DNA of 64,000 nt from Paracoccaceae bacterium (GCA_020832445.1 JAFIEO010000023.1:35385-99384), one strand, 5' to 3'. Counted from the stretch's first letter, positions 48,493 to 58,197 are shown. The notes: generated from the sequence alone by a model not told the origin. Translations and numbers: made by a program.

Positions 48493-50091
48493 TTAGCGTT
48501 GCAGGCGCCCGTCACTGTCCCAGCTGTAGCCAGCAGCTTCAAGTTCGGCGCGCGCGGCGTCCATATCGTATTCAAACCGTTCGACAAACGGGTTGTGCCA
48601 GAACGCGTTGACGGGGGCGACCACTGTTGTGCCAACCTCGCCGCGACCGTCCAGCAACACATTTACCATCCGCTCGCGGTCCATCGCCATGGTCAGCGCG
48701 CGACGCACGGCGCGATCATCGAATGGCTCGCGGCGCGTGTTATAGGTCATGTGGAAATAGCCGAAGTCGGGCACAGATACGACCGTCAGATCGTCATTGC
48801 CTTCGGCCAGCGGGATCTGCCCCGGTTCCATCCGCCATGCGGTCATGTCGATCTGGCCGGTTTGCAGCGCGGTAAACACGCCTTCGGCATCGGCATAGAT
48901 CACAAATTCCACCCCATCCACGGCAATTTCATCAGCATGGAAATGGTCGCGGTTGGTGGTCAGGGACATGAATTCGCCGCGATCATAGCGATCAAAGGCA
49001 AAAGGACCGGACCCGACAGTCGGGATTTCCTCGGGCGTCAGATCTTGCGGGTTTTCGATTTCCGACCAGATATGCGCAGGCAGGATCGGGATCTGGCTAA
49101 GTGTGATCGTCGCAAACGGCGCGGACGGTTCCGACAGGTTGAAACGCACTGTCAGATCACCTGTCACCTCGACCGATTCCACGGGGGCGAGATAGGAATT
49201 GAAGTAGCTATACTCGCTGTCCATGTAATAGTTGAAGGTAAAGGCAATATCTTCAGCGGTCAGTGGTTCGCCATCATGGAAGGTCATGCCTTCGCGCAGG
49301 GTGACATCAATGGTGACATCGTCCACCGGATCAACGCTTGAAGCCGCCCATGGCACCGGCTCCACATCCGGCGACAGGCGCACCAGACGGTCATAATACA
49401 TGCGCATCCACTTCCAGCCCCAAACGCTGGTCGAAGCAAGCGGGTTCACATTGTCCGGCTCTTGCGGGCCACCGATGCGCAGCGTGGTGCGATCGCCCAC
49501 AGGCTGGGCTTCCATCGGCACCCATTCGGAATACAGCCCTTCGCCCGCCATGGCGTTCATATTGGTGAACTGGGTGTTGTTATAGGCCACCACTTCGTCG
49601 CGGTGAAACAGCACCACGACAGGCACATCGCCCATATACAGGTCTTGCATTTCGTGCACGATGTCGCGGCGCGCCTCGATGTCGAATTCGGCACCCTGCG
49701 CGTCATACAGCGCGTCATAGTCGGGGTTATTGTATCCGCCGGGGTTGTTGGCGCCCAATGCGGCCTGCCGGCTGTCCAGCGTGCCAAGGAAGAATTGCGG
49801 GTCCAGACGGTCCACGCGGCCGGACCAGCCCAGAATTGTCGCGTCAAAATCCTGTTCGGAATAGAACCGGTCCAGAAGCGTGCTGAACTCCATCGGGCGC
49901 ACTGATACGTCCAGCCCCAGTTCGCGCCAGGCGTCTGCAATGATGAACGCCCCTTCATAGCGGATCGGGTCATAGGATTCTGTGGTGGTAAAAATTTCCA
50001 CCGAAGCGACATGCTCCTGTGCGATGCCAGGCGCTGCAAATCCGGCCATTGCCAGCATCGATGTGCCGGCCAACATGAATTTCCGTGTCAC
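48493..50091 (-). CDS. Peptide ABC transporter substrate-binding protein (SBP family 5)
   Basis: A 532-residue secreted, acidic binding protein. The signal peptide (KFMLAGTSMLAMAGFAAPG) ends near AQEHV. Two lobes typical of family 5 proteins (DppA/OppA) are seen, with REGMTFHDGEPLTAEDIAF as the landmark. Start GTG 50091, with GGGGAG six bases upstream. It heads the transporter operon. Substrate inferred: small, possibly gamma-glutamyl, peptides. Confidence 0.9.
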   Translation of the reverse strand: MTRKFMLAGTSMLAMAGFAAPGIAQEHVASVEIFTTTESYDPIRYEGAFIIADAWRELGLDVSVRPMEFSTLLDRFYSEQDFDATILGWSGRVDRLDPQFFLGTLDSRQAALGANNPGGYNNPDYDALYDAQGAEFDIEARRDIVHEMQDLYMGDVPVVVLFHRDEVVAYNNTQFTNMNAMAGEGLYSEWVPMEAQPVGDRTTLRIGGPQEPDNVNPLASTSVWGWKWMRMYYDRLVRLSPDVEPVPWAASSVDPVDDVTIDVTLREGMTFHDGEPLTAEDIAFTFNYYMDSEYSYFNSYLAPVESVEVTGDLTVRFNLSEPSAPFATITLSQIPILPAHIWSEIENPQDLTPEEIPTVGSGPFAFDRYDRGEFMSLTTNRDHFHADEIAVDGVEFVIYADAEGVFTALQTGQIDMTAWRMEPGQIPLAEGNDDLTVVSVPDFGYFHMTYNTRREPFDDRAVRRALTMAMDRERMVNVLLDGRGEVGTTVVAPVNAFWHNPFVERFEYDMDAARAELEAAGYSWDSDGRLQR

Positions 50092-50293
50092 AAGCTTCTC
50101 CCCGTTGTTGTTTGTTTTTTATGTCGCTGCATGTGCGCAACGATTCATAGCCTAAGGTTATTACGCATGTTCACGATTGGTCAACCCTGCGACAGGCATT
50201 CTGGTCATACAAAATCCGCGCGCCTGCGGGGCGCGGCCATCAAAGGGACAACCGCACACAGAAACGGGCTAGCTGGTGCGAGCCACTGAAAGC

Positions 50294-50645
50294 CTAATAT
50301 GCCTTGCCACGCGCAGAAACCGGCCAGACCACTTCGACCTTGCCGCCACCAGACACAAGTTCAGGCATCAGCCCCGCAGCCGCGTCAATGGCTTTGGCAA
50401 TTGCCACAACAGTGTCGCACCCGATAACACCGCAGCGGCCCGCCCCCCACATCCATTTTCGATCAGGCATTCGATGGGCGTGCCATGGGCCGTGGCGTAA
50501 TTATCCATTTTGAGATGTTATATCCAAACGCGTCAAGATGCGGCACAAGGCACGGGGTCTGGATGTCGGCGTCGCGCATTCCGGGTTTGGCGGGAATAGC
50601 ACAGCCCACCTCATAGGTGACAAAATCAATCCGGCTGTTCATCAT
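50294..50645 (-). pseudogene. Degraded D-threonine aldolase-like (alanine racemase N-terminal) gene
   Basis: The start is intact with AAGGACC upstream (50645, MNSRIDF) and reads TPCLVPHLDAFGYN, matching the LDLDAFERNI start of the family. Then the frame must shift to continue (KMDNYATAHG), a large part is missing, the frame shifts again at GAGRCGV, and after AIAKAIDAAAGL the sequence jumps to a PELVSGGG fragment and stops. At least two frameshifts and two deletions make it a dead gene. It followed the racemase as the last gene of the TRAP operon. I see nothing else in the 200 bases between it and the binding-protein gene. Confidence 0.65.
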
Positions 50646-50663
50646 GATGGTCCTTCAACACGC

Positions 50664-51344
50664 TCAGCCCCTATGAACGGGTGTCTTTTTGCCCCAATCT
50701 GCCAGTTTGCGCCGCAATATATCCAGCGCGGCGGTCGTGCCATCAACAACCGGTAGGTCCACATGTGGTGCGAAATCCTGCGCCAGACCCGCCAAAGGGC
50801 CACCGCCCAGAACAATGCTGTCAATCCCGCCCGCCTTGGCACGGTGCTGGCACAGCTCCAGCAAGGGTTGCGCCAGTTCATGATGTATATGGCCGGGGTC
50901 GGACCAGACACTGTGTTCCAGCACCGTGACATCGGCCAGGTGATCCAGCAAACCGTAATGGGCCACGATTGCGCGCAAGGACGCCTGAACACTGGGGCTG
51001 AAGGACACGATGGAAAAGCGCGGCCCATGCGCCAGCGCCTGCATCAGGGCCGAATGCGCAATCCCCACCACCGGCTTGCCGGTCCGCACGCGCACCTGAT
51101 CAAGGCCGGTATCCCCGAAGGATGCCAGCACAATGCCATCCATCCCGTCCTGATACTTGTCCACAGCCGCCAGAACCCCTTGCATGGCATGCGCACTGTC
51201 AGCGGGTGTAACAATCAGGTCGGGTCCGAACGCGGCCGGAACAGTGCGCACCACATCCCCCGGCAATGCCGCCGCGCGTGCGGCCAGATCAATGCGCCGC
51301 GTCACACCAACCGAGGTGTTCGGATTGACAACAAGCACCCGCAT
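50664..51344 (-). CDS. Asp/Glu/hydantoin racemase family protein
   Basis: A 226-residue racemase-fold protein beginning VLVVNPNTSVGVT, the hallmark of the HyuE/hydantoin racemase branch. Catalytic cysteines normally used by this family are not obvious: FGDTGLDQ stands where a Cys-containing motif (FGDPGL or ACFDDPG) is common, and GGGPLAGL near the second site. It may bind or isomerise without classic Cys chemistry. Start at 51344; upstream Cys-rich open frame is unlikely to be translated. Five bases separate it from the TRAP large permease gene. Confidence 0.85.
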   Translation of the reverse strand: MRVLVVNPNTSVGVTRRIDLAARAAALPGDVVRTVPAAFGPDLIVTPADSAHAMQGVLAAVDKYQDGMDGIVLASFGDTGLDQVRVRTGKPVVGIAHSALMQALAHGPRFSIVSFSPSVQASLRAIVAHYGLLDHLADVTVLEHSVWSDPGHIHHELAQPLLELCQHRAKAGGIDSIVLGGGPLAGLAQDFAPHVDLPVVDGTTAALDILRRKLADWGKKTPVHRG

Positions 51345-51348
51345 CGCG

Positions 51349-52635
51349 CTACAACAACACCGATGGCAGCCAAAGCACAATAGCGGGGAATATATTGACC
51401 AGTGCCAGCGCAATCAGCATCGCGCCGATAAACCACATCATGGACGGAATGATCTGGGCAAGCGAGATGCGCGCAATCGCACAGGTGATCAGCACGACCG
51501 ACGCCACAGGCGGCGTTTGTTGCCCGATCCCCAGATTGATGGTGACAATCAACCCGAAATGCACCCGATCAATTCCCAACTGGTCGGCCAGCGGCAAAAA
51601 GATCGGCACCAGCATCAAAATGGCAGGCGTGCCGTGCACGATGGTTCCGGCCAGCAGGAAAAACACGTTGATGGCCAGCAGCACAACCCAGTAATTTTCA
51701 GAAATTCCAAGGATCGCGTTGGCAATGTCTTGCGGGATGCGCTGGTTGGTCAGATACCAGCCCAGCAATGTCGATGTGGCAACAATGAACATCAGCATCG
51801 CGCTGCGTTTTCCCGCAATGCGCAGCGTGTCCAGAAACGCACGCAGTGTGACTGTCCGGTATAGCAAGGCCGCCATGACAATGGACCACAGCGCGGCCAC
51901 GGCCCCTGCTTCGGTCGCGGTGAAAACACCGCCCAGAATGCCCACCAGAATAAGGATTGGCAGGGTCAGCGGCAGTGCCGCGTCCTTGCCGGTGGACGCA
52001 ACACGCGCCCATGAAAACGCGCCTTCGGTCGGGTAGCCGCGTTTTACGGAAATGAAATAGGCGGTCATGATCAGCAAAAAGCACACCAGAAACCCCGGCA
52101 GGATACCCGCCGCAAAAAGCTGCGCGATCGAGGCATTGGCGACATAGGCATACAGGATAAGGTTCAGGCTGGGTGGCACAATAATCGCCATGGTCGCCGA
52201 TGTGGATGTGACGGCGGCCGCAAAAGCTGCCGGATAGCCGCGCTTTTTCATCTGCGGGATCATGACCGACCCGATGGCAGCGGCATCTGATGTTGCCGTG
52301 CCCGATATTTCCGAGAAAAACAGCGATGTCAGAATGTTCACATGCGCCAGCCCGCCACGAATATGCCCGACCAGCGATGATGCGAAAGCAATCAGCTTTT
52401 CTGCGATCTTGCCTTGGTTCATGATCTCACCCGCGATCATGAACAAAAGTGCCGCAACCAGCAGGTAGTTATTTGCCCCGCCAAACGGGATCAGTCCGAT
52501 GATCTGGGGCACAACGGCGGGGTCCAGCATGATCATGATCGATGCGGTCACGCCAAGCACGAATGCAATCGGCATGCCCATCATCAACAAACCGATCAGC
52601 AGAATAAGAATGATATAGCCGGGATCAAGAAACAT
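51349..52635 (-). CDS. dctM: TRAP transporter large permease DctM
   Basis: A 428-residue integral membrane protein with about 12 segments. GLLMMGMPIAFVLG near the start, SEISGTATSDAAAIGSVM, and LNLGIGQQTPPVAS (altered from TPPVG) are typical of DctM. It uses a sodium gradient with the small subunit to import a carboxylate. The start overlaps the dctQ stop by one base. Confidence 0.93.
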   Translation of the reverse strand: MFLDPGYIILILLIGLLMMGMPIAFVLGVTASIMIMLDPAVVPQIIGLIPFGGANNYLLVAALLFMIAGEIMNQGKIAEKLIAFASSLVGHIRGGLAHVNILTSLFFSEISGTATSDAAAIGSVMIPQMKKRGYPAAFAAAVTSTSATMAIIVPPSLNLILYAYVANASIAQLFAAGILPGFLVCFLLIMTAYFISVKRGYPTEGAFSWARVASTGKDAALPLTLPILILVGILGGVFTATEAGAVAALWSIVMAALLYRTVTLRAFLDTLRIAGKRSAMLMFIVATSTLLGWYLTNQRIPQDIANAILGISENYWVVLLAINVFFLLAGTIVHGTPAILMLVPIFLPLADQLGIDRVHFGLIVTINLGIGQQTPPVASVVLITCAIARISLAQIIPSMMWFIGAMLIALALVNIFPAIVLWLPSVLL

Positions 52636-53162
52636 CAGTCTTCACTTTGCGTCATAAGGTCATTGGGGGTGATCCGGTTGGTCATCAGGCCCGCAAGCCG
52701 GACCAGACAGATCAACACGATCAGCGCGCCGCCCAGCGGCATTGCGCCGCGAAACAGCATGATGGGCATATCCACAGAAATCAGTTGACGGGCGCCAAAG
52801 CTGAAGGCCGCCTTGCCGCCATACCAGGCCAGCACGCCCCCAAGCCACGCCATCAACAACAGGTTCACCCCCATGACCAGCCTTTGCATCAGTTCCGGCA
52901 GGCTGCGCACCACACTGTCAAATCCCAGATGTTCATTGGTGCGCGTCAGATAGGCCGCGCCGATAAAGGTCAGCGCGGCCAGCATATGTGCAGGCAATTC
53001 TTCGCCCCACGATACGGACGAATTCAATATGAAGCGCGAATAGACCGCGTAGTTCAGCAAAACCAGAAGTGCCCCGGCCATGAAGATGACAAAGGCGTCC
53101 AGCACCCATTGCAACGCTGCGTCCAGACGCAGAACAAGTTTTTCAATCATCTCCATGGCCAT
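52635..53162 (-). CDS. dctQ: TRAP transporter small permease DctQ
   Basis: A 175-residue protein with four hydrophobic segments; the NSSVSWGEELPAHMLAAL motif (WxEE) is characteristic of DctQ. It is encoded between the binding protein and the large permease, coupled to the latter. The ribosome site is weak; another in-frame ATG lies at 53156. Confidence 0.9.
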   Translation of the reverse strand: MAMEMIEKLVLRLDAALQWVLDAFVIFMAGALLVLLNYAVYSRFILNSSVSWGEELPAHMLAALTFIGAAYLTRTNEHLGFDSVVRSLPELMQRLVMGVNLLLMAWLGGVLAWYGGKAAFSFGARQLISVDMPIMLFRGAMPLGGALIVLICLVRLAGLMTNRITPNDLMTQSED

Positions 53163-53168
53163 GGTCCG

Positions 53169-54149
53169 TTATTCGATGCCAAGCGCGGCAAGGGTTGCTG
53201 CAACCATGTCCGCGCCTGCCACATCAACAAATGTCGGGCTTTCATAAAGCGGTTGCGCGGCGGCCTGAAAGGCCGGGAAATCGACCTCGTTTATGGCGAT
53301 CTTGTCGGCCAGATCGGCCACTACACTTGCGTCTGTTTCATCGCCCCAATCGAAGGTCCAAGATGCCATATCGGCGGCAATTTCCAGCAATGTATCGCGT
53401 GTATCGTCGTCAAGGCTGGCAAGGAAAGGTTCACCGAACAGCAGGAATGTGGGCAGATAGACATGATTGGACATCGACATGTAACCCTGCACTTCATACA
53501 GGCGCGCCGAGTCGGTGATCTGTGCGGGGTTTTCCTGCCCGTCGACAACACCCTGATCCAGCGCGGAATACACTTCGCCAAACGACAGCGGCGTTGCATT
53601 CGCGCCAAGCGTATTGAACATCTCGACACGCTGGCGGCTGGTGGGGGTGCGGATTTTCAGCCCGGCCAGGTCATCCGGCGTCACGATGGGGCGCACGGAA
53701 TTGGTGATCACCCGAAACCCGTTATCCCAAAGTGCCGCCAACTGCATGCCCGCACCGGCAAACCCTTCGGCCAGCATGTCGCCGGCGGGGCTGGCGGCAA
53801 AAGTCTGGACTGCGGCGCGGTCGGCAAACAGATAGGGCAGATCGAAAATCGCGGCACGCGGGTTGATCTGCACCACAGCGGATGCGGACAGCGATGCGTG
53901 ATGCGTGCCAAAACCCAGCCCCTGCAACACGTCTTCTTCAGACCCCAGCGTATTGCCCATGAAAATCTGGACATCAATCTGGTCTGACAGCGCCGCGTCC
54001 ACGCGTTTGGCGTATTCGGTCAGGAAAACATGGGCAAATGACCCATCCGGCAAGGACGAGTTGATCTGCAAGACAGTGGGATTTGCGAATGCGGTTGCGG
54101 GCAGTGACAACGCAAAGGCAGTGGCAAGCAAAACAGGGCGAATGGTCAT
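53169..54149 (-). CDS. dctP: TRAP transporter solute-binding protein DctP
   Basis: A 326-residue periplasmic receptor. The signal peptide (RPVLLATAFALSLPATAFA) is cleaved before NPTV. The PDDLAGLKIRTP segment supplies the Arg that binds the substrate carboxylate, followed by GEVYSALDQGVVDGQENP, both diagnostic of DctP. The substrate is unknown; genes around suggest an amino-acid derivative. The true start is 54149; the longer open frame upstream is non-coding. Confidence 0.93.
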   Translation of the reverse strand: MTIRPVLLATAFALSLPATAFANPTVLQINSSLPDGSFAHVFLTEYAKRVDAALSDQIDVQIFMGNTLGSEEDVLQGLGFGTHHASLSASAVVQINPRAAIFDLPYLFADRAAVQTFAASPAGDMLAEGFAGAGMQLAALWDNGFRVITNSVRPIVTPDDLAGLKIRTPTSRQRVEMFNTLGANATPLSFGEVYSALDQGVVDGQENPAQITDSARLYEVQGYMSMSNHVYLPTFLLFGEPFLASLDDDTRDTLLEIAADMASWTFDWGDETDASVVADLADKIAINEVDFPAFQAAAQPLYESPTFVDVAGADMVAATLAALGIE

Positions 54150-54225
54150 GGCAGTGATCCTTTGTTCAATGATGAAGGCGGCGTTCCAGATAATGATAAA
54201 ATTTTTGCACCGTTTATGTATTTTT

Positions 54226-54239
54226 GAAAAATCATTTTC
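54226..54239. promoter_or_regulatory. Candidate RpiR operator upstream of dctP
   Basis: The sequence TTGAAAAATCATTTTC carries GAAAA (54226-54230) and TTTTC (54235-54239) around four bases. It shares TGAAAAA-N4-TTTC with the site at 55821. It lies 77-90 bases upstream of the dctP start, in a 200-base gap that otherwise shows nothing. Confidence 0.35.
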
Positions 54240-54349
54240 CTGACTGCACGTGATAAATCCCTGCACTGGCGGGCTTGTGTCCAGTTTGCGCGCAATGCGC
54301 ATAATTTTTCGCCAGTTTTGAGTCTGGCAGTCTGCTGTCGGACTGCGAC

Positions 54350-55753
54350 TCAGGCTGGGCAAGGCAGCGGCAGGGCCGTCTGGATTGCCTGCGCCAATCC
54401 CAGCAGCTGCGGTTCGCAATAGCGTTTGCCAATCAGTTGCAACCCCACCGGCAACCCGTTCGCATCCAGTCCCACAGGAACAGAAACAGCCGGAAACCCT
54501 GTCAGCGTAATCAGGTATGTCTGCGCCAGCCAATCCACATAATTCGTCAGCGCGCGCCCGTTGATCTGGTCGGGATAGCTGACATCAACAGGGAACGGCG
54601 GGACGGGAACTGTCGGGGTGGCAATCACATCGCACGCGTCAAATTCCGCCAACAGGCGCAGCCAGGCGCACTTTTGCTGTGCGCGGGCTTGCGCGATTTG
54701 CAGTGACGATATCTTTAGCCCCGCTTCGATATTCTTGCGCAAGGACGGGTTCAGAACATCCAGCCGGTCCAGATAAGGGGCGTAGTTGCACACCATCCAC
54801 TGCCCGCGCAGCACCTGATAGGCAGCGTTGCTGTCGGCCAACGACAGTTTGCTGCCCTGGATTGCCACACCCAGACCGGCGATTTGCGACAGCGCTTTTT
54901 CACATGTCTGCGCCACACCTGCGTCAATTCCCATACCGGCAATGTCGGGGGCATAGCCCAACCGCAGCCCGCGCGCATCAAAGCGGCCCACCCAGTTTGC
55001 CAGATCCAGCGGTGCCACCTGCCAGTCAGGATGCGCAGAGATGGGTGACATATCATCCACCCCCACAATCGCGCCCAACATCAGCGCCACATCCTGCGCG
55101 CTGCGCGCCATCGGCCCGTTGACGCGCCCCACATCCCACGGCTGTTCAACCGGATCACTGGCGACCAGCCCTGCCGTAGGGCGCAACCCCACCAGCCCGC
55201 AAAAACTGGCTGGAATGCGCAGTGATCCGCCAAAATCGGTTCCTTCGGCCAATGGCACCATATGCGCCGCCAGCGCCGCCGCCCCCCCACCGGTGGACCC
55301 GCCAACCGTGCGTGTCATGTCCCAAGGGTTTCGTGTCGCGCCAAACAACGCGTTCGTCGTATTGGCACCTGCGGCAAATTCCGGCGTGTTGGTTTTGCCC
55401 ATCACAATCGCGCCTGCCGCTTTCAGCCTGCGCACCACGGCGGCATCCTTGCGGGGAACATTGTCAGCCAGCAGTTTCGACCCGAATGTGGTGCGTATGC
55501 CCGCAGTCTCGGTCACATCCTTTATGCCGACAGGCAATCCGGCCAACGGCCCCCAAGCGTCGCGCGCCGTCTGATCCAGCTTGTGCGCCTGTTCCAGCGC
55601 CTGATCTGCGCAAAGCGTGACAAAGGCATTTATCCGGGGGTTTTGCGCCGCGATCTGGTCCAGATGCGCCTGCACCACGTCGCGGCAGCAGAAGTCACCC
55701 CGCCCAAGCCCCGCTTTGATCGCAACCGCACTTAGTGCAATAATTTCCACCAT
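54350..55753 (-). CDS. Amidase (amidase signature family)
   Basis: A 467-residue Ser-cisSer-Lys amidase. The Lys is in LPVGIKDV; the glycine-serine loop is GGSTGGGAAAL, with Thr where most family members have a second Ser; the nucleophile Ser is in GTDFGGSLRIPA. Hydrolyses an amide bond of unknown substrate. AAAGGA six bases before ATG 55753 fixes the start. It is divergent from the M20 hydrolase and probably opens the dctPQM operon. Confidence 0.9.
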   Translation of the reverse strand: MVEIIALSAVAIKAGLGRGDFCCRDVVQAHLDQIAAQNPRINAFVTLCADQALEQAHKLDQTARDAWGPLAGLPVGIKDVTETAGIRTTFGSKLLADNVPRKDAAVVRRLKAAGAIVMGKTNTPEFAAGANTTNALFGATRNPWDMTRTVGGSTGGGAAALAAHMVPLAEGTDFGGSLRIPASFCGLVGLRPTAGLVASDPVEQPWDVGRVNGPMARSAQDVALMLGAIVGVDDMSPISAHPDWQVAPLDLANWVGRFDARGLRLGYAPDIAGMGIDAGVAQTCEKALSQIAGLGVAIQGSKLSLADSNAAYQVLRGQWMVCNYAPYLDRLDVLNPSLRKNIEAGLKISSLQIAQARAQQKCAWLRLLAEFDACDVIATPTVPVPPFPVDVSYPDQINGRALTNYVDWLAQTYLITLTGFPAVSVPVGLDANGLPVGLQLIGKRYCEPQLLGLAQAIQTALPLPCPA

Positions 55754-55820
55754 GAGCATTCCTTTCGGCCCGTTTCTTAGGCAGTCGGTTATGTAAAATA
55801 TATTATTGCAGTAATTTTCT

Positions 55821-55838
55821 GTGAAAAACGTATTTCAC
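55821..55838. promoter_or_regulatory. Candidate RpiR operator between amidase and hydrolase genes
   Basis: GTGAAA (55821-55826) and TTTCAC (55833-55838) form a perfect inverted repeat with a six-base centre. It sits in the divergent promoter region, about 70-80 bases from each start. A second palindrome (GCTGAA/TTCAGC) lies at 55879-55892. Confidence 0.45.
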
Positions 55839-55917
55839 GCCTTGAGGTGTGAAAACCCGCGACATAGCCTGACTGAAAGCTGAATTTTCAGCCGCTTTGC
55901 GCAAAAAAGAGGTGCTT

Positions 55918-57198
55918 ATGACCCCTTCCGCCCCGCCCCCGTCAAAGTCCCCCTCGCATTCCTTGTCGGTGCGCATGTTCGATCAGCTTGTTCAGGAAAC
56001 CGCCGATTCCCCGGGTGTCACGCGCGCATCATTCGGGCCGGGCGAAGCGTTCGCCCACCAGTTGGCGGCAAGCGTCGCGCGCGATCTGGGGCTGGCGGTC
56101 ACTGTCGATATTGCAGGCAATCAATACATGAAATGGGCCGGGCGCGACCGCAGCGCACCGCGCATCATTGTGGGGTCGCATATGGACAGTGTCCGTCATG
56201 GTGGCAACTATGATGGCGCGGCGGGTGTGGTGGCCGGATTGTCCGCCATTGCCGATTTGCAGGCGCAGGGTTTCACACCCGCATGCGATATTGTCGTCAT
56301 GGCCATCCGCGCAGAAGAACTGGTCTGGTTTCCCACCCCCTATTGCGGCAGCCGGATGGCGTTTGGCCTGCTGGACCCGTCGGAATATGACAGCGTCACG
56401 CGATCCGATACCGGCCGGTCCCTTGCCGATCACATGCGTGACGAAGGGTGTAACCCTGATGCGCTGCGTGCGGGCGCGCGACCGCTGGACCCTGCCACAA
56501 TACGCCACTTTATCGAAGTGCATATCGAACAGGGCGTAACACTGGACATGCAGGGCATTCCGGTCGGCGTGGTCAATGGCATACGCGGCAATCTGCGCTA
56601 CAGACATGGCCGCATCACCGGAAAATACGCGCATGCAGGCGCGCTGGCGCGCGAGTATCGCCATGATGCCGTGTTGGCAGGCGCGGAATTTGTGCAGGTA
56701 CTGGAACGTAAATGGGATGATCTGACAGCACAGGGCGACGATTTCGTGGCCACTATGGGCGAATTCTGGACCGACCCCGACATGCACGGCATGACCAAAG
56801 TGCCGGGCAGCGTGCAATTCACCATGGACCTGCGCAGCCTGTCCAATGACGTGCTGATGCAGGTCGATGCCTATTTGCGCGACATGGCGCAGGCCATTGG
56901 TGACCGCCGCAGGGTGACAATCGATATGGGCGCATACACGAACGCCCCCCCCGCAATCATCGACCCTGCCCTTGTTGCGCGGTTTGAAGCGGTCGCGCGC
57001 AGGCTGGACATTCCCACCCTGACGCTGCCTTCCGGCGCGGGCCATGATTGCGCGACATTTTCATGGCAAGGCGTGTCGTCCGGCATGCTGTTCATCCGCA
57101 ACCAGAATGGCAGTCATAACCCGGACGAGGCCATGCGCATGCCCGATTTCGACAAGGCCGTGCAGGTGCTGGCCGCAACCTTGTGCGAACTTGCCTGA
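55918..57198 (+). CDS. M20-family amidohydrolase (N-carbamoyl amino acid hydrolase / allantoate amidohydrolase type)
   Basis: A 426-residue binuclear metal hydrolase. Ligands are in GSHMDSVRHGGNYDGAAG, RAEELVWFP (with Glu-Glu), the EVHIEQG His and the C-terminal SGAGHDCATF and NGSHNPDE. The set fits the carbamoylase/ureidoglycolate/allantoate group; exact substrate undecided. The ribosome site AGAGGTG fixes ATG 55918. It is followed by a quinone oxidoreductase 18 bases later. Confidence 0.88.
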   Translation: MTPSAPPPSKSPSHSLSVRMFDQLVQETADSPGVTRASFGPGEAFAHQLAASVARDLGLAVTVDIAGNQYMKWAGRDRSAPRIIVGSHMDSVRHGGNYDGAAGVVAGLSAIADLQAQGFTPACDIVVMAIRAEELVWFPTPYCGSRMAFGLLDPSEYDSVTRSDTGRSLADHMRDEGCNPDALRAGARPLDPATIRHFIEVHIEQGVTLDMQGIPVGVVNGIRGNLRYRHGRITGKYAHAGALAREYRHDAVLAGAEFVQVLERKWDDLTAQGDDFVATMGEFWTDPDMHGMTKVPGSVQFTMDLRSLSNDVLMQVDAYLRDMAQAIGDRRRVTIDMGAYTNAPPAIIDPALVARFEAVARRLDIPTLTLPSGAGHDCATFSWQGVSSGMLFIRNQNGSHNPDEAMRMPDFDKAVQVLAATLCELA

Positions 57199-57216
57199 TT
57201 ATTGAAAGGATACCCC

Positions 57217-58197
57217 ATGCCGCAGAATATCCATGCAATCCGCATTCATGAAAATGGCGGACCAGAGGTGTTGCAATGGGAACCGGTCATATTGCCCGAC
57301 CCCGCCCCGGACGAGGTGCAGTTGCGCCACCACGCAATCGGCCTGAATTTTCTGGAGGTCAATTTCCGTGCCGGTTTCTACAAGACCGCCATGCCCTATA
57401 TTCCCGGCAATGAAGGGGCCGGCGTTGTCACTGCGCTGGGACATGCTGTGACGGGGCTGAAAGTGGGCGACCGTGTGGCCTATGCGGGGCCACTGGGGTC
57501 CTACGCTGAAATGCGCAACATCAAGGCGGATCAGCTTATCCCCTTGCCGGATGGCGTGGATTTCCAGACCGCCGCCGCGCTGATGTTCAAAGGGTTGACG
57601 GCGCGGTATCTGTTGCGCGACACTTTTGCCATCCGGCCGGGGCATGTGGTTCTGTATCATGCGGCTGCCGGTGGTCTGGGGCTGATCTTTTGCCAATGGG
57701 CCGCATCGCTTGGCGCAACCGTTATCGGCACCGTCGGGTCAGACGCGAAAATCCCGCTGGCGCAGGCGCATGGCTGCACGCATGTCATCAATTACCGCAC
57801 GCAGGATTTCGCCGCGCGGGTCCGCGACCTGACAGGCGGCCAAGGGGTTGATGTGGTCTATGACGCCGTGGGCAAGGACACGTTTTCGGGGTCACTGGAT
57901 TGCCTGAAAACACGCGGGCTGTGGGTGTCGTTCGGGCGGGCATCCGGCGCACCGCCAGCCGTTGAAATGGCCACACTGGCTGCGAAAGGGTCGCTTTATG
58001 CGACGCGGCCCACGCTGTTTCATCACATCGCCACGCCTGAACAACGCCACATCGCGGCGGCTGATCTGTTTTCAGCGCTTCAATCGGGGGCGATCCGTGT
58101 TGAGGTTAATCAGAAATACCCGCTGCAACAGGCCGCCGCAGCACATACCGATATGGAAGCGCGTGTGACCACAGGCGCATCTGTTCTGGTTCCCTGA
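57217..58197 (+). CDS. Quinone oxidoreductase (zeta-crystallin-like MDR)
   Basis: A 326-residue zinc-free medium-chain reductase. GNEGAGVVTALG near residue 70, the NADPH loop HAAAGGLGLIFCQWA, and GVDVVYDAVGKDTF are typical of QOR. It reduces quinones or enones with NADPH. AAAGGA lies upstream of ATG 57217. Its role in the surrounding amide catabolism is unclear. Confidence 0.9.
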   Translation: MPQNIHAIRIHENGGPEVLQWEPVILPDPAPDEVQLRHHAIGLNFLEVNFRAGFYKTAMPYIPGNEGAGVVTALGHAVTGLKVGDRVAYAGPLGSYAEMRNIKADQLIPLPDGVDFQTAAALMFKGLTARYLLRDTFAIRPGHVVLYHAAAGGLGLIFCQWAASLGATVIGTVGSDAKIPLAQAHGCTHVINYRTQDFAARVRDLTGGQGVDVVYDAVGKDTFSGSLDCLKTRGLWVSFGRASGAPPAVEMATLAAKGSLYATRPTLFHHIATPEQRHIAAADLFSALQSGAIRVEVNQKYPLQQAAAAHTDMEARVTTGASVLVP

